From assembly GCF_022230925.1 (NCBI RefSeq), contig NZ_JAKKFH010000061.1, positions 116,825 through 180,824 on the forward strand: DNA of 64,000 nucleotides, written 5' to 3'. Position numbers and translations under genes: made by a program. Below the pieces are notes generated by a model. That model searched no databases and was not told the DNA's origin. It worked only from the letters and a program-made list of their open reading frames with translations. Of the stretch, positions 61,101 to 64,000 are shown piece after piece; positions within the stretch are counted from its first letter, which is position 1; each line of letters starts with the position of its first letter. Source of the DNA: Micromonospora alfalfae. GTDB lineage: Bacteria > Actinomycetota > Actinomycetes > Mycobacteriales > Micromonosporaceae.

Positions 61101-61713
61101 CGATCTCGCTGCCGACCAGCATCGTGCCGGTGGTCTCCACCGCCACGTGACAGATGATCGGCACCGACTGGCCCAGCTCGGCCATCGCCCGCTTCGACCC
61201 GACCACCGCAGCCTTGACCTGGAGCAGGTCCTGGCAGGTCTCGATGATCAGCGCGTCCGCGCCGCCGACGATCAGACCCGCGGCGTTCTCCTGATAGGCG
61301 TCGCGCAGCGTCGAGTAGGGGGCGTGCCCGAGGGTGGGGAGCTTGGTGCCCGGCCCGATCGAGCCGAGCACGAACCGGGGCCGCTGCGGGGTGCTGGCCG
61401 CGTCGGCGGCCTCCCGCGCGATCCTGGCACCCGCCTCGGACAACTCACGGATCCGGTGCGGGATGTCGTACTCGGCGAGGTTGGCGAGGTTGGCCCCGAA
61501 GGTGTTGGTCTCCACGCAGTCGGCACCGACTGCCAGGTAGGCGTCGTGCACCCCACGCACCACGTCCGGGCGGGTGACGTTGAGGATCTCGTTGCACCCC
61601 TCCAGCCCGTCGAAGTCGTCGAGCGTGAGGTCCGCGGCCTGGAGCATCGTGCCCATCGCGCCGTCGGCGATGAGAATGCGATCAGCCAGCACATCCATCA
61701 ATGAAGTCCGCAC
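58198..61713 (-). CDS. metH: Methionine synthase, cobalamin-dependent (MetH)
   Basis: Transfers a methyl group from methyltetrahydrofolate to homocysteine through methylcobalamin. The 1171-residue protein has all four modules: homocysteine-binding (about 1-320, zinc ligands in IGLNCSTGP and VGGCCGTTPEH), methylfolate-binding (about 335-600), cobalamin-binding (about 640-880, cap helices then VRGDVHDIGKNLVDIIL with the cobalt-ligating His, and MSGLLVKST) and the SAM-dependent reactivation domain (about 900-1171, with VYGYFPA). Start GTG 61713 lies 6 nt after TAACCT; an internal ATG at 61698 is the alternative. No cobalamin riboswitch is visible upstream. Confidence 0.97.
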   Translation of the reverse strand: MRTSLMDVLADRILIADGAMGTMLQAADLTLDDFDGLEGCNEILNVTRPDVVRGVHDAYLAVGADCVETNTFGANLANLAEYDIPHRIRELSEAGARIAREAADAASTPQRPRFVLGSIGPGTKLPTLGHAPYSTLRDAYQENAAGLIVGGADALIIETCQDLLQVKAAVVGSKRAMAELGQSVPIICHVAVETTGTMLVGSEIGAALAAIEPLGVDLIGLNCSTGPAEMSEHLRYLSQHSRIPLSVMPNAGLPVLTADGAYFPLTPVELAEALERFITEYGVGLVGGCCGTTPEHIRVLAERLHGVTAPAREPRHEAGVSSVYHPVPFAQDASVLMVGERTNANGSKAFREAMLAGDWRACVEIARSQARDGSHLLDLCVDYVGRDGTQDMRELAGRFATASTLPIMLDSTEPNVVEAGLEMLGGRCVVNSVNFEDGDGPESRYARVMPIVREHGAAVVALLIDEEGQARTQEWKVRVAARLIDDLTGRWGVDRSDILIDALTFPIATGQEETRRDGIETIEAIREISRRYPGVNFTLGISNISFGLNPAARQVLNSVFLHECVQAGLTSAIVHASKILPMSKIPDEQRKVALDLVYDRRREGYDPVQRFLELFEGVDVTSARASRAQELAALPLDERLKRRIIDGERNGLEADLDEAMAGGRSPLSIINDILLDGMKVVGELFGSGQMQLPFVLQSAEVMKTAVAYLEPHMETAEDGGKGRIVLATVRGDVHDIGKNLVDIILSNNGYEVVNIGIKQPISAILDAAEQHRADAIGMSGLLVKSTVIMKENLAEMATRGVAERWPVLLGGAALTRAYVEDDLRSMFPGQVHYARDAFEGLSLMDRVMTAKRGGAPVIDPEREAALAARRARRERQRSMVTTSLPELHDSSVRSDVAADVAVPTPPFFGTRVVKGVPMADYAALLDERATFSGQWGLRGVRGGSGPSYEELVETEGRPRLRYWLDRLIADQVLEAAVVYGYFPAYSEGNDLVVLDENGHAERARFSFPRQRQERRLCLADFFRPQGDQLDVVALQLVTVGQPVSEYAAKLFARNEYRDYLEVHGLSVQLTEALAEYWHQRIRAEMTLPDGRPLGHDDPADLAGILHNDYRGCRYAFGYPACPDLEDRAKIMDLLGADRIGVELSEEFQLMPEQATDAIVVHHPEANYFNAK

Positions 61714-61719
61714 TCATTC

Positions 61720-61725
61720 AGGTTA
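61720..61725 (-). promoter_or_regulatory. Candidate metH -10 element (leaderless)
   Basis: Minus-strand TAACCT with GAATGA between it and the metH GTG; no Shine-Dalgarno sequence is present. The divergent 61726-61882 region holds a TATTGT hexamer at 61769 on the plus strand but no gene. Confidence 0.45.
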
Positions 61726-61882
61726 GTGCGATTCGGTCGGACTCCACGACCGTCCTCGAGCGATCCCATATTGTGTCACGGGGATCACCATGTCCGGTTC
61801 GTTCGGGTATGACGTGCTGCCGGAGCGGCCGACCGGCGCGGCCGACGGGCCGCACCCTCGCCCTGCACGTAGGCTGGCGGAC

Positions 61883-61978
61883 GTGAAGGACAACAGGGAC
61901 GCCGCCGTGCCACACGGTATGACGACCGGGCGCGGTCCCGGCGCCAGCCGCGACGAGCAGGGTGAGGTGACGGCGTGA
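61883..61978 (+). CDS. Possible leaderless leader ORF of the PAC2 gene
   Basis: TAGGCT (61870-61875) ends 7 nt before GTG 61883, which opens a 31-codon frame (VKDNRDAAVPHGMTTGRGPG...) whose TGA overlaps the PAC2 GTG as GTGA. The arrangement suggests that ribosomes finishing this short frame start PAC2. The frame is also open further upstream (to ATG 61790), so a 62-residue product is an alternative. No similarity recognised. Confidence 0.4.
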   Translation: MKDNRDAAVPHGMTTGRGPGASRDEQGEVTA

Positions 61979-62844
61979 CCGAGTTCGACGGACTGCCGGT
62001 GCTGCGGTCCCCGGTGGCGATCGCCGCGTTCGAGGGCTGGAACGACGCCGCCGACGCGTCCACCGCCGCGGTCGAGCACCTGGAGCAGGTCTGGAACGCC
62101 CGGCAGATCGCCGAGCTGGATCCGGAGGACTTCTACGACTTCCAGGTCAGCCGGCCCACCATCACCATGGCGGACGGGGAGACCCGACGGGTGGAGTGGC
62201 CGACGACCCGGTTCATGGTCGCCAGCCCGGAGGGCACCGACCGCGACGTGGTGCTGATCCGCGGCATCGAGCCGAGCATGCGTTGGCGGACGTTCTGCGA
62301 GCAGGTGCTGGAGATCTGCCACAGCCTGGAGGTGGAACGGGTGGTGCTGCTCGGCGCGTTGCTGGCCGACGTGCCGTACACCCGGCCGCTGCCGATCAGC
62401 GGCAGCGCCTCCGACGCGCAGGCCGCCGAGCGCTACCAGCTCACCCCCACCCGTTACGACGGGCCGACCGGCATCGTCGGCGTGCTGCACGACGCGTGCA
62501 CCCGCGCCGAGGTGGACGCCGTCTCGTTCTGGGTGCACGTGCCGCACTACGCCAACAACCCGCCCTGCCCGAAGGCCACCCTCGCCCTGCTGCACCGGGT
62601 CGAGGAGGTCGTCGACCTGCCGGTGCCGATGGCCGACCTGGCCGAGGAGTCTGCCGAGTGGGAGCAGCGGGTGCGCAGTGCCGCGGAGCAGGACGCCGAG
62701 CTGGGCGAGTACGTCCGCGAGCTCGAAGAACGGGTCGGCGACGAGGGGATCACCCCGTTGACCGGTGACGAGATCGCCCAGGAGTTCGAGAAGTACCTGC
62801 GCCGCCGGGGCGGTTCGGCCGGCCCCACCGCCGGTTCCTGGTAG
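61975..62844 (+). CDS. PAC2-family protein
   Basis: A 289-residue protein of the PAC2 (proteasome assembly chaperone 2-like) family, present in archaea and actinobacteria. It starts VTEFDGLPVLRSPVAIAAFEGWNDAADAS and has VLIRGIEPSMRWRTFCEQVLE, RVVLLGALLADVPYTRP and the C-terminal acidic helix ELGEYVRELEERVGDEGITPLTGDEIAQEFEKYL. The biochemical role in bacteria is not established; a proteasome link is suggested by the family name only. It ends at an intrinsic terminator. Confidence 0.92.
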   Translation: MTEFDGLPVLRSPVAIAAFEGWNDAADASTAAVEHLEQVWNARQIAELDPEDFYDFQVSRPTITMADGETRRVEWPTTRFMVASPEGTDRDVVLIRGIEPSMRWRTFCEQVLEICHSLEVERVVLLGALLADVPYTRPLPISGSASDAQAAERYQLTPTRYDGPTGIVGVLHDACTRAEVDAVSFWVHVPHYANNPPCPKATLALLHRVEEVVDLPVPMADLAEESAEWEQRVRSAAEQDAELGEYVRELEERVGDEGITPLTGDEIAQEFEKYLRRRGGSAGPTAGSW

Positions 62845-62857
62845 CACTGTTCAGCTG

Positions 62858-62895
62858 CGGGCCTTCGGACCTTTTGTGGTCCGGGGGCCCGTTTT
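62858..62895 (+). terminator. Intrinsic terminator with T-tract
   Basis: A 14-bp stem (CGGGCCTTCGGACC, 62858-62871, with 62878-62891, including two G-T pairs), a TTTTGT loop and TTTT at 62892-62895. It is the only hairpin in the window with a canonical T-tract. Confidence 0.85.
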
Positions 62896-62925
62896 CGCGT
62901 GTCCGGGGTGGCACCGTCACACCCG

Positions 62926-62947
62926 CTAGGGCATCCTAGGAACCTAG
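62926..62947 (+). promoter_or_regulatory. Candidate GntR operator, CTAGG array
   Basis: CTAGG (62926-62930), CTAGG (62936-62940) and CCTAG (62943-62947) form a palindrome CTAGG-AA-CCTAG plus an additional half-site, 20-40 bp before the GntR start. HutC-type regulators bind such small palindromes, so autoregulation is likely. Confidence 0.55.
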
Positions 62948-62967
62948 ATGTGATCAAGGAGGCGAGT

Positions 62968-63759
62968 GTGCAGATCAATCCCGGGGCCGCCGAGTTCCCG
63001 CACCGACAGATCGCCGCGCAGCTCAAGGCCCAGGTCCGCCGGGGCGACTGGGGGCCGGGCGAGCGGCTGCCATCCATCCCGGCCATCGCCGAAATGTTCG
63101 GCGTAGCCAAGCAGACAGTGCAACGCGCCGTCGACCAGCTGCGGGTCGAGGGCATCCTGATCACCAAACCCGGCTCCGGTACGTACGTCCGAGGCACCCG
63201 CCGCCGCCTCAACCGCCTCTCCCGAGGCCGGTACGGCGGCTTCCGCGGCTACCACGCCGACCTGGCCGCCCGATACCGTCAACAGCTCGTCTCCGTGGGG
63301 CACGCCCCCGCCCCCGCCGAGGTGGCCGACGCCTTCGGTGTGTCCGACGGCACCAACCTGCTCTGCCGCCGGCACCTCGTCCGCACCGACGACTCCCCCG
63401 TCGAAGTCGGCGCCTCCTGGTTCCTGCCCCGCGACACCGCCGGCACGTCGCTGGAGCGCACCGAGGCGTTCGGCCGGCCGCTCTACCAGGAGGCCGAGGA
63501 AGCGACCGGACGGCGGTACGCCTCAGCCACCGACACGATCAGCGCCCGCCAGCCGAGCCGGGAGGAGGCCGAGACCCTCCAGATCCGGCCGGACACCCCG
63601 GTGCTGCACCTGCTGCACATCGCGTACGACGCGCACCACAAGCCGATCGAGGTGTCCCAGGCGACCTGGCCCGGCCCCATGACCACCCTCACCGAGGAGT
63701 ACAAGATCCCCGGCCCGACCCCCGACCCGGAACCCGACCCCGGCCTGGTCCTGGGCTAG
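62968..63759 (+). CDS. GntR-family regulator, HutC/UTRA type
   Basis: A 263-residue transcription factor. The N-terminal winged helix has HRQIAAQLKAQVRRGDWGPG, RLPSIPAIAEMFGVAKQTVQ and VDQLRVEGILITKPGSGTYV. The C-terminal UTRA effector domain has LLCRRHLVRTDDSPVEVGAS and HLLHIAYDAHHKPIEVSQAT. GTG at 62968 follows AAGGAGGCGAGT. Effector and targets are unknown; no metabolic gene lies next to it. Confidence 0.94.
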   Translation: MQINPGAAEFPHRQIAAQLKAQVRRGDWGPGERLPSIPAIAEMFGVAKQTVQRAVDQLRVEGILITKPGSGTYVRGTRRRLNRLSRGRYGGFRGYHADLAARYRQQLVSVGHAPAPAEVADAFGVSDGTNLLCRRHLVRTDDSPVEVGASWFLPRDTAGTSLERTEAFGRPLYQEAEEATGRRYASATDTISARQPSREEAETLQIRPDTPVLHLLHIAYDAHHKPIEVSQATWPGPMTTLTEEYKIPGPTPDPEPDPGLVLG

Positions 63760-63810
63760 CCGCCACCCCACCCCACCCTCGAAGCCGCCCCGCCCGGTCT
63801 CGCCCCGCCG

Positions 63811-63920
63811 TGCCTCGCCGTGCCTCGCCGTGCCTCGCCGTGCCTCGCCGTGCCTCGCCGTGCCTCGCCGTGCCTCGCCGTGCCTCGCCGTGCCTCGCCG
63901 TGCCTCGCCCTGCCTCGCCG
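63811..63920. repeat. 10-bp tandem repeat, 11 copies
   Basis: Eleven consecutive TGCCTCGCCG units (63811-63920); ten are identical and one (63901-63910) ends CCC. A 10-bp period cannot keep a reading frame, so the array is intergenic. It is one helical turn per copy and a likely variable-number locus. Confidence 0.92.
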
Positions 63921-63943
63921 ATCTTGCAGATACTGTCGCCTCT

Positions 63944-64000
63944 ATGCCCCGTTCCACCCCCTTTGCCGCGGCCGCTACCCCCAGACTCGCCTCGAGGTTG
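63944..64000 (+). CDS. Start of a gene cut by the window edge
   Basis: ATG 63944 lies 7 nt after TACTGT (63931-63936), the leaderless pattern seen at other genes here. Nineteen codons are visible (MPRSTPFAAAATPRLASRL), still open at the end. Too short to identify. Confidence 0.45.
   Translation, partial: MPRSTPFAAAATPRLASRL

Noticed and set aside
59218..61704. An 828-codon open frame antisense to metH
   Set aside because: Low-complexity His/Arg/Val/Gly product, fully inside the confidently identified metH.
63811..63920. CRISPR array
   Set aside because: Units are 10 bp and directly joined without spacers; there are no cas genes.
63523..63957. A 144-codon frame with repeats of GEARRGTARH on the minus strand
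   Set aside because: It reads through the 10-bp tandem repeat and then antisense through the GntR gene; a repeat-driven artefact.

Overview
The window is high-GC DNA with strong G/C third-position bias, many GTG starts, many 4-bp stop/start overlaps (ATGA, GTGA) and many apparently leaderless genes. Together with a complete Pup-proteasome system, AfsR-like regulation and an ECF42-type sigma factor, this points to an actinomycete. A Micromonospora-like genus is my best guess from gene content and repeats; I could not confirm it by a search.

Region 1 (1-22 kb) is the protein-pupylation and proteasome neighbourhood. It holds pafA, prcA, prcB, pup, dop and the ATPase arc/mpa, then a ferredoxin, trmI, a site-2 protease and a RecB-like nuclease; the mpa-trmI-RecB part resembles the M. 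tuberculosis Rv2115c-Rv2119 neighbourhood. Envelope-glycan genes are interleaved with it: rmlC-rmlA diverge from a tightly overlapping rmlB-rmlD-DUF2304-GT2-flippase-GT2 operon between pafA and prcA, an acyltransferase sits between dop and pup, and DUF2142 and GtrA membrane proteins lie between dop and mpa. A recombination-endonuclease-VII-like HNH gene lies between pup and prcB and overlaps the prcB start.

Region 2 (22-36 kb) carries an orphan NarL-type response regulator followed by a MacB/FtsX-type ABC exporter, a HAD phosphatase, a secreted zinc metallopeptidase, a DGPF/YCII protein with its ECF42-type sigma factor, a Ca2+/H+ antiporter, an ArsR-SRPBCC pair with a clear operator, a Mug-type DNA glycosylase, a methyltransferase and an alpha/beta hydrolase.

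Region 3 (36-45.7 kb) has two secreted proteins with matching fascin-like beta-trefoil tails (a ThuA protein and a large sugar dehydrogenase/PKD/CBM protein), then short accessory genes: an XRE regulator, NTF2-like and acyltransferase-like proteins, VOC, an epimerase and GNAT. Three convergent pairs here and in region 2 share one CTAG as both stop codons.

Region 4 (45.7-54 kb) is the most interesting part, a putative ribosomally synthesised peptide (RiPP) cluster. A 51-residue Cys/Trp/Pro-containing precursor with a near-perfect ribosome binding site is followed by a 20-bp hairpin, a radical SAM maturase with a RRE-like N-terminus and a Cys-rich tail, a CPBP membrane protease overlapping it by 8 bp, and an ABC exporter without a peptidase domain. 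A convergent 956-residue SARP/NB-ARC/TPR regulator closes the cluster. I do not recognise the precursor class.

Region 5 (54-64 kb) holds small accessory genes, a 111-bp structured element, cobalamin-dependent methionine synthase metH, a PAC2 protein behind a possible leaderless leader ORF, an intrinsic terminator with a T-tract, a HutC-type GntR regulator behind a CTAGG operator-like array, an 11-copy 10-bp tandem repeat, and the start of a leaderless gene cut by the window edge. No rRNA, tRNA, insertion sequence or CRISPR array was found.
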